Source: Streptomyces mirabilis
Lineage (GTDB): Bacteria; Actinomycetota; Actinomycetes; Streptomycetales; Streptomycetaceae
DNA length: 64,000 nucleotides
Reading direction: 5' to 3'
Assembly (NCBI RefSeq): GCF_039503195.1
Contig: NZ_JBCJKP010000001.1
Location: 5,208,001-5,272,000 of the forward strand
Shown here in pieces: positions 7,413-16,602 of this stretch. Each line of letters opens with the position of its first letter. Position 1 is the first letter of the stretch. A program made the translations under genes and the position numbers. Below the pieces are notes generated by a model. That model was given only the letters and a program-made list of their open reading frames with translations, was not told where the DNA came from and searched no databases.

Positions 7413-9659
7413 CTACTTGGTCGGCTGCGTCAGGTCGTAGAAGGTGGCCGAACCGACCGTCACCTTCTTGAAGTTGGCCGTGACCCACGAGCTGATCTGG
7501 GAGGAGGTGGAGGTGGTGGAGTTGCCGCCGCCCATGCCACCCATGCCGCCGCCCGAGATGAAGTAGTGGACCTTGCCGTCCGTCACGTACTTCTTGAACT
7601 GGGCCAGCGTCGGGGACGGGTCGGTGCCGTTGAAGCCGCCGATCGCCATCACCGGCTTGCCGGTGGCGAGCTGGTAGCTCGCGGAGTTCTGGGAACCGAT
7701 GGCCGCGGCCGCCCAGGTGTAGTCGCCCGCTTTCGTCTCCAGCAGCTTCTTGGCCGCGGGGCTGACGGTCGCGCCGTTGAGCAGACCGCCCACGCCGCCA
7801 CCGCCCATGCCGCCCTCGCCCATCGCGCCACCGCCGGGCATGCCGCCCTGCTGGTTCTGGCCCTGGGTGTTGCCGTTGCCCTGCCGGTTCTGACCGGGGA
7901 AGCCACCGGTGCCGCCCGTACCGCCCATCGGGGGCCGGCCCATGCCGCCGCCCTGCTGGGTGGTGCCGTTGCCGCCCTGCTGGTTCTGGCCCTGGGTGTT
8001 GCCGCCACCGGGGAAGCCGCCCCGCATGCCACCGCCGCCACCGGGACCACGGCCGCCCATCATGCCGGCGCCCGCGGGACCGGCCGTGACGATCGAACCG
8101 GTGTGCCCGGTGTTCACCGTGGACAGCGTGTACGCCGTCGGGCCCGCGACCGAGGCCACGAAGCTCAGTCCGACCGCCGCGAGGGCCAGTTGACGGCCCA
8201 GCCTGGCCGCGAAGATCAGGCCGAGCGCGCCGACCAGACCGCCGATGAGGACCAGCCACTTCAGCCACGGGAGGTAGGTGGGGGTGCGGTTGAGGAGGAC
8301 GTATCCCCAGGCGGCGGTCGCGGTGACCGCGCCGGCGAGGGTGAGCGAGGCCCAGACCTTGCTCCGCTCCTCCCACAGCACCGTCGCGCCCATGCCGACG
8401 ACGGCCGCGATGTAGGGGGCCAGGGCCACCGTGTAGTACTGGTGGAAGATGCCGGCCATGTAGCTGAAGATGATCGCTGTCATCAGCAGCGCGCCGCCCC
8501 AGGCGAGGAACGAGCTGCGCGTCAGGTCGGTCCGCCTGGCCTTGCGGGTGAGCACGATCCCCGCGACGAACAGGATCAGCGCGGCGGGCAGCAGCCATGC
8601 GATCTGGCTGCCGATCTCCGAGTTGAACATCCGGTTCCAGCCGGTCTCGCCCCACTGGCCGGTGCCACCGCCACCGCCGCCACCACCGACGCTGCCGGTC
8701 TCGTCGCCGTTGATACGGCCGAGGCCGTTGTAGCCGAAGGTCAGCTCAAGGAAGGAGTTGTTCTGCGAGCCGCCGATGTACGGGCGGGAGGACGCGGGCC
8801 ACAGCTCCACGATCGCCACCCACCAACCGCCGGCGACGACCATCGCCACCGCCGAAAGACCCAGCTGTGCGAACCGCTTCCTGAGCTGCACCGGCGCGCA
8901 GACCGCGTACACGACCGCGAGCGGCGGCAGGATCAGGAAGGCCTGCAGGGTCTTCGCGAGGAAGGCGAAGCCGACCGCGACACCCGCCCAGACCAGCCAC
9001 TTCGTCCGGCCGTCCTCCAGAGCGCGGACCACGCAGTAGATCGTGACGGTCATCAGCAGCGCGAGCATCGCGTCCGGGTTGTTGAACCGGAACATCAGCG
9101 CGGCGACGGGAGTGAGCGCGAGCACCGCACCCGCGATCAGACCGGCCGCTGGGCTGAAGCGACGGCGCAGTGCCCCGTACAGGACGCCGACCGTGGCGAC
9201 ACCCATCAGCACCTCGGGGACGAGGATCGCCCACGAGGTGAGACCGAAGATCCGTACCGACAGGGCCATCGGCCACAGCGAGGCCGGGGGCTTGTCGACG
9301 GTGATGGCGTTGGCCGAGTCGAGCGAGCCGAAGAAGAGGGCCTTCCAGCTCTGGCTGCCGGCCTGGACGGCCGCGGAGTAGAAGGAGTTGGCGTACCCGG
9401 AGGCGCTCAGGTTGCAGAGGTAGAGCAGGCCGGTGGCGACGAGCAGGGCGAGGAAGGCGGGGCGCACCCAGCGCGGGTCCTCGGGCCGGCCGCGCCAGAC
9501 GCGGTGGAAGAACGGCTGCTCGGGCTCACCGGACCGGGGGGCCGCGATGGGCGGCACCACGGGCTCCTGCAGAGCCGTCGAGCTCGGCGGTCCCCAGAAG
9601 AGCTCGGCGCCGGAGGGGCTCGCGCCCTCCTGGTGGCTCGTATCGGACTGAGTCGTCAT
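7413..9659 (-). CDS. GT39/ArnT-like membrane glycosyltransferase with Gly/Asn/Gln-rich insert
   Basis: 748 residues. A short cytoplasmic tail is followed by about a dozen membrane helices of the PMT_2 (dolichyl-phosphate-mannose protein mannosyltransferase/ArnT) superfamily. The first outer loop holds the family's acidic signature region (SFDS-like, here SLDSANAITVDKPP). Residues about 535-640 are a low-complexity stretch of Gly, Asn, Gln and Pro (for example GGGNTQGQNQQGGNG), then a compact C-terminal domain. Such enzymes move a sugar from a polyprenyl-phosphate donor to an outer-surface acceptor. Its ATG overlaps the stop of the GT2-GtrA gene (ATGA), so the donor-making enzyme and this transferase are translationally coupled. 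Confidence 0.88.
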   Translation of the reverse strand: MTTQSDTSHQEGASPSGAELFWGPPSSTALQEPVVPPIAAPRSGEPEQPFFHRVWRGRPEDPRWVRPAFLALLVATGLLYLCNLSASGYANSFYSAAVQAGSQSWKALFFGSLDSANAITVDKPPASLWPMALSVRIFGLTSWAILVPEVLMGVATVGVLYGALRRRFSPAAGLIAGAVLALTPVAALMFRFNNPDAMLALLMTVTIYCVVRALEDGRTKWLVWAGVAVGFAFLAKTLQAFLILPPLAVVYAVCAPVQLRKRFAQLGLSAVAMVVAGGWWVAIVELWPASSRPYIGGSQNNSFLELTFGYNGLGRINGDETGSVGGGGGGGGTGQWGETGWNRMFNSEIGSQIAWLLPAALILFVAGIVLTRKARRTDLTRSSFLAWGGALLMTAIIFSYMAGIFHQYYTVALAPYIAAVVGMGATVLWEERSKVWASLTLAGAVTATAAWGYVLLNRTPTYLPWLKWLVLIGGLVGALGLIFAARLGRQLALAAVGLSFVASVAGPTAYTLSTVNTGHTGSIVTAGPAGAGMMGGRGPGGGGGMRGGFPGGGNTQGQNQQGGNGTTQQGGGMGRPPMGGTGGTGGFPGQNRQGNGNTQGQNQQGGMPGGGAMGEGGMGGGGVGGLLNGATVSPAAKKLLETKAGDYTWAAAAIGSQNSASYQLATGKPVMAIGGFNGTDPSPTLAQFKKYVTDGKVHYFISGGGMGGMGGGNSTTSTSSQISSWVTANFKKVTVGSATFYDLTQPTK

Positions 9660-11206
9660 CGTGCGTCCCTCGTGTCCCTCGGGTCGTGATCGTGCGGGCG
9701 CACCGCCTGCAGCTGCATGGTTGCGTCCCCCCAGGTGCGGTCCGCGGCTTCACCGGCGCGGAACTCGTCGGTCTGGTTGTGGTCGTGATTGATGTACGGA
9801 GCTTGGGGCGCCGTCGCGGTCGGGCGCTGGGGCAGCGGCGTGTGCGGGTGCTGCTGACGCGGGAGCTGCCGCGGGTGCTGGTACTGCGGGTGCGCCGCCG
9901 ACGTCGTGCCATAGGTGGGCGAGGCCGGGTTGTGCGAGGCGACGACGGTCGAGGCTCCCCTCTCGTCACGCCGGTCCGGGAAGACCCAGGCGCGGAAGAG
10001 CAGGAACCGCAGCACGGTCGCCGCGAGGTTGGCGGCGATGAGCACCGCGAGTTCGGTGGAGTGCGCCGGGCTGCTCGTCGCCGCGTTCAGGGCGGCGAGC
10101 GAGCCGCTGGTGAGGGCGAGGCCGATACCGAAGACGACCAGGCCCTGTGCCTGGTGCCGGACCGCGCTGCCGCGACCGCGGACGCCGAAGGTCAGACGGC
10201 GGTTGGCCGCGGTGTTGGCGACGGCCGACACGAGCAGGGCGAGCGCGTTGGCGATCTGCGAGCCCGAGAACGAGCGGAAGCCGCTGTACAGGAGCAGGTA
10301 GAAGAGGGTGGACAGGACGCCCACCACACAGAAGCCGACGAGCTGGCGGGCCAGACCCTTGGGCACGTCGGTCAGGTCGCGGTCGCGCGGATCGTCCCCG
10401 AAGGGGCGCGCGAGCCGGTCGAGGGGGAGTGAACCGGTGGCGAGGGCGCGCCCCACGCGCCACACACCCTTCAGGTCGTCGGTCGCGGTCTTCACGATGT
10501 GCACGGTCGAGTCCGGGTCGTCGACCCAGTCGACCGGCACCTCGTGGATGCGCAGTCCGGCGCGCTCGGCGAGCACCAGCATCTCGGTGTCGAAGAACCA
10601 GCCGGTGTCCTCGATCAGCGGCAGCAGCACCTGGGCGACATCGCGGCGGATCGCCTTGAAGCCGCACTGCGCGTCCGAGAAGCGGGCCTGCAGCGAGCCG
10701 CGCAGGATCAGGTTGTAGGTGCGACTGATGAACTCCCGCTTGGCACCGCGCACCACGCGCGAGCTGCGGGCGAGCCGGGAGCCGATCGCGAGGTCCGAGT
10801 GGCCCGAGATCAGCGGGGCCACCAGCGGGAGGAGGGCGTTGAGGTCGGTGGACAGGTCCACGTCCATGTAGGCGAGGATCGGAGCGTCCGAGGCCGACCA
10901 CACGGTGCGCAGCGCGCGCCCGCGGCCCTTCTGCTCAAGCCGGAAGGACCTGACCTCCGGTATCTCCGACTCCAGCCGTGCGGCCACCTGAGGGGTGGTG
11001 TCCGTCGAGGCGTTGTCCGCGACCGTGATGCGGAACGCGTACGGGAAGGTGCGCTTGAGATGCTCGTGCAGTCTCACCACACACGGCTGGAGATCCTTCT
11101 CCTCGTTGTAAACGGGGATCACTACGTCCAGGACAGGCGTACCGGCGGACCCGGCCGGGAGGTGCTCCCGCGCCGGCAGGTTGCCGGGAGAAGAGTCGGT
11201 TCGCAT
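9656..11206 (-). CDS. Polyprenyl-phosphate glycosyltransferase (GT2) fused to GtrA-like membrane domain
   Basis: 516 residues from the ATG at 11206. The frame runs to 11242, but that would overlap the kinase stop. Residues about 25-260 are a GT-A fold: VVIPVYNEEKDL nucleotide site, YMDVDLSTDLNALLPL DxD metal motif and the CGFKAIRR acceptor region, as in dolichyl-phosphate glucosyl/mannosyl synthases. Residues about 285-420 are a four-helix GtrA-like flippase domain. A His/Pro/Gln-rich tail follows. It probably makes and flips a polyprenyl-phosphate sugar for the GT39-type enzyme next to it. Signal control comes from the two-component genes immediately upstream. Confidence 0.9.
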   Translation of the reverse strand: MRTDSSPGNLPAREHLPAGSAGTPVLDVVIPVYNEEKDLQPCVVRLHEHLKRTFPYAFRITVADNASTDTTPQVAARLESEIPEVRSFRLEQKGRGRALRTVWSASDAPILAYMDVDLSTDLNALLPLVAPLISGHSDLAIGSRLARSSRVVRGAKREFISRTYNLILRGSLQARFSDAQCGFKAIRRDVAQVLLPLIEDTGWFFDTEMLVLAERAGLRIHEVPVDWVDDPDSTVHIVKTATDDLKGVWRVGRALATGSLPLDRLARPFGDDPRDRDLTDVPKGLARQLVGFCVVGVLSTLFYLLLYSGFRSFSGSQIANALALLVSAVANTAANRRLTFGVRGRGSAVRHQAQGLVVFGIGLALTSGSLAALNAATSSPAHSTELAVLIAANLAATVLRFLLFRAWVFPDRRDERGASTVVASHNPASPTYGTTSAAHPQYQHPRQLPRQQHPHTPLPQRPTATAPQAPYINHDHNQTDEFRAGEAADRTWGDATMQLQAVRPHDHDPRDTRDAR

Positions 11207-11220
11207 GCGAACGACTCTCG

Positions 11221-12831
11221 TCACACGCCCTGTTGCACCCATGTGGTGGCGCTGTGCTGTGCCTGTGAGAACAGTTGCGCCTTTGTTTCCACGAACGGAT
11301 CGACGGCGATCGCGGGCAGATGAAGGGTGAACACCGTCCGTCCGGGCATGCTGTCCACGGTGACGGCACCGCCGTGCGCGGCCGCGACGGCCTGCACGAT
11401 GGCCAGTCCCAGGCCCGTCGAGCCGGAGGACCGGGAGCGCGAGGAATCACCGCGTGCGAAGCGTTCGAAGACGCGCGGAAGCAGGTCGGGCGGGATGCCG
11501 GGCCCGTCGTCCTGGACGTCCACGCACAGCCACGGTCCGTGCCGGTGCACGCGTGCGGTGACGGTCGTACCGGGCGGGGTGTGCGTTCTGGCGTTCGCGA
11601 AGAGATTGACCATGACCTGTTGCAGCCGTGCGGCGTCCGCGAGGACCAGCGCGGGCTCCTCCGGCAGTTCGAGCCGCCAGTTGTGGCCGCGACCGGCCGC
11701 CCGGGCGTCGCTCACGGCGTCGATGACGAGCGGTACGAGGTCGGTCTGGTCGTACTGGAGCGGGCGTCCGGCGTCCAGCCGCGCGAGCAGCAGCAGGTCC
11801 TCGACGAGCAGGGTCATGCGCCCGGCCTCGGACTCGATCCGGCCGAGGGCGTGCCGGGTGTCGGGCCCGGTCTCCTCGCGGCCGCGTCTCGTCAGCTCGG
11901 CATAACCGCGGATCGACGCCAGCGGTGTACGCAGCTCATGACTCGCGTCCGCGACGAACTGCCGTACGCGCATCTCGCTCTGCTGGCGTGCGTGCAGGGC
12001 GCTGTGGATGTGGTCGAGCATGCGGTTGAGTGCGGCGCCGACCTGGCCGACCTCGGTGTGCGGGTCGGCCTCGGACTCCGGCACCCGCTCGTAGAGGGTG
12101 ACCTCGCCGGTGTGCAGGGGGAGTTCGGAGACGCGGGTGGCGGTGGAGGCGACCTTGCGCAGGGGGCGCAGGGCGAGCCCGACGAGGACGCTGCCCGCGA
12201 TGCCGGCGGCGATGAGACCGGCGGCGGTGACGCTGACCTCGACGAGGATCAGGGTGTTGATGGTGCTGTTGACGTCCGAGGTCGGTACGGCGACGTAGTA
12301 GCTGCCGTTGTCGCCGGTCTTGTACTCGACGCGATACTCACCCTCGCCGGGGATGTCCACGGTGTGCGGCTTGCCGTCCTGGGAAACGGAGCCGAGGGCC
12401 GCGAGCTGCGCCTTGGTGAGAGTCTTTGCGTTCATCTCGAGGTCGCTCGTGGACTTCTCACCGCGCTGGGCATCGGTGATGGAACCGTTCACCACCTTGG
12501 CCGCGATGGTGCCTGGGGGCTGCGGACCCTTGGTGACGAAATCTTTGAGTTCGGTCGGGCGCGACTGCACCCTCTGCCCACCGGGCGCGCCGATGCCGTT
12601 CCTGGGCTGCGCGCCGGGCGGACCGAACGAGCCGGACGCGCGCGAGGCGACCTCGGTCAGCTGCCTGTCCAACTGGTCGTAAAGGTGCGACCGCAACGCA
12701 AGCGTCGTCACCGTGCTGATCACCGCACACACCACGGCGATCAGCACCACGGACGCGACGACGAGCCGCGTCCGCAGCGTGCGCGGCTGTCGTCCTCGCC
12801 CCTGCTTACGCGGCCGTCGTCGCCCGCTCAT
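11221..12831 (-). CDS. Two-component sensor histidine kinase
   Basis: 536 residues. A basic N-terminus is followed by a first membrane helix (about 22-47), an extracytoplasmic sensor region (about 50-190) and a second helix (about 193-220). Then come HAMP (about 221-280), HisKA with phospho-acceptor His298 in DASHELRTPLASI, and HATPase_c with N, G1 (DDGPGIPP) and G2 (GSTGLGLAIV) boxes. It overlaps the response regulator stop by 4 bp and is followed after 14 bp by the GT2-GtrA gene. The sensor loop has no recognised ligand-binding family. All four operon genes are likely to serve cell-envelope glycosylation. Confidence 0.95.
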   Translation of the reverse strand: MSGRRRPRKQGRGRQPRTLRTRLVVASVVLIAVVCAVISTVTTLALRSHLYDQLDRQLTEVASRASGSFGPPGAQPRNGIGAPGGQRVQSRPTELKDFVTKGPQPPGTIAAKVVNGSITDAQRGEKSTSDLEMNAKTLTKAQLAALGSVSQDGKPHTVDIPGEGEYRVEYKTGDNGSYYVAVPTSDVNSTINTLILVEVSVTAAGLIAAGIAGSVLVGLALRPLRKVASTATRVSELPLHTGEVTLYERVPESEADPHTEVGQVGAALNRMLDHIHSALHARQQSEMRVRQFVADASHELRTPLASIRGYAELTRRGREETGPDTRHALGRIESEAGRMTLLVEDLLLLARLDAGRPLQYDQTDLVPLVIDAVSDARAAGRGHNWRLELPEEPALVLADAARLQQVMVNLFANARTHTPPGTTVTARVHRHGPWLCVDVQDDGPGIPPDLLPRVFERFARGDSSRSRSSGSTGLGLAIVQAVAAAHGGAVTVDSMPGRTVFTLHLPAIAVDPFVETKAQLFSQAQHSATTWVQQGV

Positions 12832-13568
12832 GACGCCGCGGGCTTGATCAGGTAACCGGCCCCACGCCTGGTGTGGATCATCGGCTCACGTCCGGCGTCG
12901 ATCTTGCGGCGCAGGTACGAGATGTAGAGCTCGACGACGTTGGCCTGGCCGCCGAAGTCGTACGACCACACGCGGTCGAGTATCTGTGCCTTGCTGAGTA
13001 CACGCCGGGGATTACGCATGAGGAACCGCAGGAGTTCGAACTCCGTCGCGGTGAGGTGGATGTTCTCCCCGGCACGCGAGACCTCGTGACTGTCCTCGTC
13101 GAGGGTGAGGTCGCCGACGACGAGCACGGAGTCGGAACGCCGGTCGGCGGCACCGGAGCGGCGGATCAGTCCGCGCAGCCGGGCCACGACCTCCTCGAGG
13201 CTGAAGGGCTTGGTGACGTAGTCGTCGCCGCCGGCTGTCAGCCCCGCGATGCGGTCCTCGACGGCGTCCTTGGCCGTGAGGAAGAGGATGGGCACGTCGG
13301 GCAGATCGCGGCGCAGGCGCCCCAGGACCGCGAGGCCGTCCATGTCCGGCAGCATCATGTCGAGGACAACGGCGTCGGGCCGAAACTCGCGCGCGGTCTG
13401 CACCGCACCCTGTCCGTCACCCGCGCTGCGGATCTGCCAGCCTTCGTAACGAAGGGCCATGGAGAGCAGCTCGGTGATCGACAGCTCGTCGTCCACTACC
13501 AGCACTCGGACGGGGCTCCCGTCCGGCCTCAGCAGTTCGGTGCGCCCCTGGGGCGAGGTCGTGGTCAT
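12828..13568 (-). CDS. OmpR-family response regulator
   Basis: 246 residues. The ATG at 13568 has AAGGTG upstream; the longer open frame to 13637 would run through the inverted repeat and is rejected. The receiver domain shows Asp26/Asp27, phospho-acceptor Asp70 (VVLDMMLPDMDG), Thr98 and Lys120. A winged-helix OmpR/PhoB output domain fills the C-terminal half (ATEFELLRFLMRNPRRVLSK). First gene of the RR-HK-GT2-GT39 operon. It probably binds the inverted repeat upstream and autoregulates. Confidence 0.95.
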   Translation of the reverse strand: MTTTSPQGRTELLRPDGSPVRVLVVDDELSITELLSMALRYEGWQIRSAGDGQGAVQTAREFRPDAVVLDMMLPDMDGLAVLGRLRRDLPDVPILFLTAKDAVEDRIAGLTAGGDDYVTKPFSLEEVVARLRGLIRRSGAADRRSDSVLVVGDLTLDEDSHEVSRAGENIHLTATEFELLRFLMRNPRRVLSKAQILDRVWSYDFGGQANVVELYISYLRRKIDAGREPMIHTRRGAGYLIKPAAS

Positions 13569-13620
13569 AGCGGACACCTTGTCGGGGTCCTCTGAGAGCA
13601 CGCTTTCGGGGACCTGTGAT

Positions 13621-13654
13621 TTCCCTGAGAAACACACAGGTGCCTCTCAGGGAA
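13621..13654. promoter_or_regulatory. Inverted repeat upstream of response regulator
   Basis: TTCCCTGAGA (13621-13630) and TCTCAGGGAA (13645-13654) are perfect inverted 10-mers, 53 bp before the response-regulator start. This is a candidate operator for the operon. Confidence 0.55.
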
Positions 13655-13703
13655 CTCCTGGGAAGGTCACGAAGTTCCCGACGGCCGTTCCGGGGCGCCC
13701 CGT

Positions 13704-14660
13704 TCAGGGACGGATCGCGAAGAGACGAGCGCCGTTCTCGTAGCAGACGGCCCGCAGCCAGTCGTCTCCCAGCCCGAGCCGTTCGAGGGCGTGCAGCTGG
13801 TGCACGTACGGATAGGGGATGTTCGGGAAGTCGGTCCCCAGCAGGACCCGGTCCCCCAGGTCGACGAGCCGGTTCCCGGCCTCCCGCGGAAACGGCGCGA
13901 ACCGCTCGCTGAAGTCCGTGAACGCCATCGTCGTGTCCAGCCGCACCTCCCCGTAGCGCTCCGCGAGGGTGAGGAAGTCCTCGTACTCGGGCATCCCCAT
14001 GTGCGCCACGATCAGCCGCAGTCGGGGATGCCGGGCGAGGACACGGGCGACCGGCTCGGGCCCGGTGTGTTTGCCGGGCGCGGGACCGGACCCGCAGTGG
14101 ACCACGACAGGGACCCCGGCCTCGGCGAGCAGCCCCCAGGTGGAGTCGAGGAGTCGATCACTCGGGTCGTACGCCCCCACCTGGACGTGCGCCTTGAAGA
14201 CGCGAGCCCCCTGCTCCAACGCCTCCCGCACGTACCCCTCGACGCCCGGCTCGGGGAACAGGGTGGCGGTGTGCAGACAGTCGGGCGTCCGGCGGGCGAA
14301 GTCGACGGCCCAGGAGTTCAGCCACTGCGCCATGCCGGCCTTGTGCGGGTAGAGCATCGCGGTGAAGGCCCGTACCCCGAACTCCCGGATGACCGCGAGC
14401 CGCTCGCCCTCCTCCGCGCGGTAGGTGATGGGCCACTCGACGCCGCCGGTCAGCGGCCCGAGCGCGTCGAAGTAGTCCCACACCTTGCGCAGGACGCGCT
14501 CGGGCATGAAGTGCGTGTGGACATCGACGAGCCCCGGGAGCCCGAGCCGCTGCCAGAACCGCCGTACGTCTTCCCCGCCGGACCCGTCAGCCCCTCCAGA
14601 CCCGTCAGTCCCGCCCGACCCGTCAGTCCCGCCAGTCGCCCGCACGCTCGCTCCTGCCAC
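13704..14660 (-). CDS. Amidohydrolase-family (TIM-barrel) metal hydrolase
   Basis: 318 residues from a GTG at 14660; the start is uncertain. The first 30 residues are a repetitive Gly/Ser/Asp tract (GGTDGSGGTDGSGG) that may be non-native. The catalytic barrel begins at LVDVHTHFMPERV, the HxH metal motif of amidohydrolase_2. Later metal and active-site residues are VVHCGSG, LIVAHMGMPEYEDF and LLGTDFPNIPYPY. Members include decarboxylases and lactonases; the substrate cannot be told from sequence. The minus-strand ABM-domain gene ends 41 bp upstream. Confidence 0.85.
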   Translation of the reverse strand: MAGASVRATGGTDGSGGTDGSGGADGSGGEDVRRFWQRLGLPGLVDVHTHFMPERVLRKVWDYFDALGPLTGGVEWPITYRAEEGERLAVIREFGVRAFTAMLYPHKAGMAQWLNSWAVDFARRTPDCLHTATLFPEPGVEGYVREALEQGARVFKAHVQVGAYDPSDRLLDSTWGLLAEAGVPVVVHCGSGPAPGKHTGPEPVARVLARHPRLRLIVAHMGMPEYEDFLTLAERYGEVRLDTTMAFTDFSERFAPFPREAGNRLVDLGDRVLLGTDFPNIPYPYVHQLHALERLGLGDDWLRAVCYENGARLFAIRP

Positions 14661-14701
14661 TTCGCCCTGCCTCCGTGCCCTGCTCGGTCCCGATGCTCTG
14701 C

Positions 14702-15055
14702 TCAGTCCCCTGGAGTCCGCTCGTACTCATGGCTCCGCTCGACCTTGGCGATGTGCAGTGTGTAGCGCTCGTACCACTCGGCGCGGCCGCGCCGCTGCGC
14801 CGCGCGGTGCTCGGCGTGCCCGCCCCACTCCCGGATCGCGTCCGCGTCCCGGAAGTACCCGACGGTGATCGCCAGGCCGCCCGGCGTGCGCGCGTAGTCC
14901 ATGCCGAGGTAGCCCGGGATGTCCTTCACCAGCTCCTCCATGCGCTCGGCGGTCTCTCCGTACCCTCCGTCGTCCTCGGTCCTGACGGAGGTGAACACGG
15001 CGGCGTAGTAAGGGGGTTCGTGGGCGGCGACAGGTGCAATGGAGTGATCGCTCAT
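14702..15055 (-). CDS. Antibiotic-biosynthesis-monooxygenase (ABM) domain protein
   Basis: 117 residues from the ATG at 15055. It is a small ferredoxin-like fold protein with the family pattern: YYAAVFTSVRT first strand, PGYLGMDYAR second strand, LAITVGYFRDADAIREWGGH and HRAAQRRGRAEWYERYTLHI. ABM proteins include heme- and quinone-directed monooxygenases, but many are of unknown function. It lies 41 bp upstream of the amidohydrolase and may be co-transcribed with it. Confidence 0.85.
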   Translation of the reverse strand: MSDHSIAPVAAHEPPYYAAVFTSVRTEDDGGYGETAERMEELVKDIPGYLGMDYARTPGGLAITVGYFRDADAIREWGGHAEHRAAQRRGRAEWYERYTLHIAKVERSHEYERTPGD

Positions 15056-15188
15056 GGCAACCACTGTCGGGCCGGGTCGCCCCACTCGTCCAGGCCCTTT
15101 CCGAACGGGATCCAAGAGGGATCCAACTCTTGACCCTCGGAGAACGGCATCCGCGCGGGCACTCGGACCCGGGCACTCACGCGGGCAC

Positions 15189-16061
15189 TCAGAAGAGTCC
15201 GTCCTGCCTCACACTCCTGTCCTCCCACTCCCTTACGGGAACCGTCAGTTGTTCACCCCTGACCGCGGTCAGCTCCCATCCGGTCATGATCCGCGTATCG
15301 ACCACGACGACCCCTCGCCCGGTCGCCAGATGCAGATCGGGTCCGGCCGCGGCGACCAGCTCCCCGCTCACCACACCGCCCGCGACCAGCTCGCTCACGA
15401 CACCGATGGCGGGCTGGAGCCCTTCGAGCCCGAACACCTCGGTGTGGTCGACGGCCTGGAAGGGCGCCCGCTCCAGGGACTCGGGCCAGCCTTCGAGCTC
15501 CATGACCCGCGCGTGCAGCTCCCGGATCTCCTCCAGCCGCTCGCCCGCCCCCGGCAACGCTGCCCGCACCGCCCGCTTCTCGGCGTACGGGATCCGGTCC
15601 GGCACCCGGAGCGCGGCCCGCAGCAGCTCCTCGGTCCGCCGCGCCGCCATCAACGGCCCCTGCCCCAGCCAGCTGAAGACGACGGCCCCCTGCTCCAGCA
15701 GCCGAGCCGACCCGCGCGCGGCCCCGGTGATCCCGACCTTGACCATGCCGGGCCCGAACCACGCGAGGTACACCCGGTAGGGCCGCGGGTCGTCGGCCAT
15801 CGTGTCGGCGGCCACGGAGTGCGCGCGATCCAGCCGCGCGCACTCCTCACAACGGGCCCCCGCGCTCCGCCCCGACACCACCGCCCGCACCGGACATGCG
15901 TTCCCCCGCGCCCCCACACACGTCCGTACGCCCTCGTCCACCACCCCAAAGGCCACCCGCTTCCCCCAGGACAGCGCACTGCCCCGTCCGCCGCCCCACA
16001 TCAGCACGGGGCCGTCCGCAGACCATCGCAGACCCGAACATCTCCACGTCTGTGCCATCAC
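15189..16061 (-). CDS. DUF2797 protein
   Basis: 290 residues. It carries four cysteines in two pairs (C...C at about 49-56 and CEEC at about 73-76), a possible zinc site, then the DUF2797 signature VYLAWFGPGMVKVGITGAAR and a helical region with PYAEKRAVRAALPGA. This family is widespread in actinobacteria and has no assigned function. The 3' end coincides with a small tandem repeat (GGGCACTC three times, 15157-15190). Transcribed away from the MarR gene at 16603. Confidence 0.85.
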   Translation of the reverse strand: MMAQTWRCSGLRWSADGPVLMWGGGRGSALSWGKRVAFGVVDEGVRTCVGARGNACPVRAVVSGRSAGARCEECARLDRAHSVAADTMADDPRPYRVYLAWFGPGMVKVGITGAARGSARLLEQGAVVFSWLGQGPLMAARRTEELLRAALRVPDRIPYAEKRAVRAALPGAGERLEEIRELHARVMELEGWPESLERAPFQAVDHTEVFGLEGLQPAIGVVSELVAGGVVSGELVAAAGPDLHLATGRGVVVVDTRIMTGWELTAVRGEQLTVPVREWEDRSVRQDGLF

Positions 16062-16128
16062 TCACGAGCGTAGGCGTTGCCACCGACAACGGGGCCGGCG
16101 ATCAAGCCGCCTCCGCCCGGGCAGCCGT

Positions 16129-16497
16129 TCAGGTGATGGACTCGGTCACGGGTTCACCGCTCACAGGCTTACCGCCGACAGCCACGTCCGACCTGGTCGC
16201 GGGCCGCCCGCGCCCCGCCAGCCGGCACCCCACGCACCCGGGGTGCCCCTGCCGCGCGCCGAGGTCCCTGACCCGCAGTCCCCACTCCGAGGCCGGCCGT
16301 CGCCCGGGCGGCTTGCCCCATCCGGCGAGATGGAGCACCCAGGTGACCAGCACGCTCACGGCCACGACCGCCAGGCCGCCCCACTCCCCGAGGGCGTTGT
16401 CGGCGCAGACCCCCAGCCCGATGCCCACCACCCCCGCGGTGGCGATCCCGAATCCGATCCAGCCCGCGAGGGTGTGCCCCTCGTCATGCTTGCTCAC
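16129..16497 (-). CDS. Small two-helix membrane protein, HGxxPAAW-like
   Basis: 122 residues. The start resembles the actinobacterial HGxxPAAW family but reads EGHTLAGW, so the key proline is lost. Two membrane helices lie at about 11-31 and 38-60, followed by a basic cytoplasmic tail with a CVGC pair (about 90). Function is unknown. It is divergent from the MarR gene, with a palindrome between the two starts. Confidence 0.7.
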   Translation of the reverse strand: MSKHDEGHTLAGWIGFGIATAGVVGIGLGVCADNALGEWGGLAVVAVSVLVTWVLHLAGWGKPPGRRPASEWGLRVRDLGARQGHPGCVGCRLAGRGRPATRSDVAVGGKPVSGEPVTESIT

Positions 16498-16537
16498 GTA
16501 TTGCCTCCCTCTGTCCGAACAGCGGAGTTTCGTGATG

Positions 16538-16557
16538 TGAGGGACTAGAATCCCTCA
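16538..16557. promoter_or_regulatory. Palindromic operator in divergent promoter region
   Basis: TGAGGGA-N6-TCCCTCA sits between the divergent starts at 16497 and 16603. A further direct motif (CTCATACGCTAAG and CTCACGCACTAAG) follows. It is the probable binding site of the MarR protein. Confidence 0.6.
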
Positions 16558-16602
16558 TACGCTAAGAAATCTACCCCAGAAACATCTCACGCACTAAGGG
16601 AA

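Noticed and set aside
12828..13637. Longer response-regulator start at 13637
   Set aside because: It would translate through the inverted repeat and lacks a ribosome binding site; the ATG at 13568 has one.
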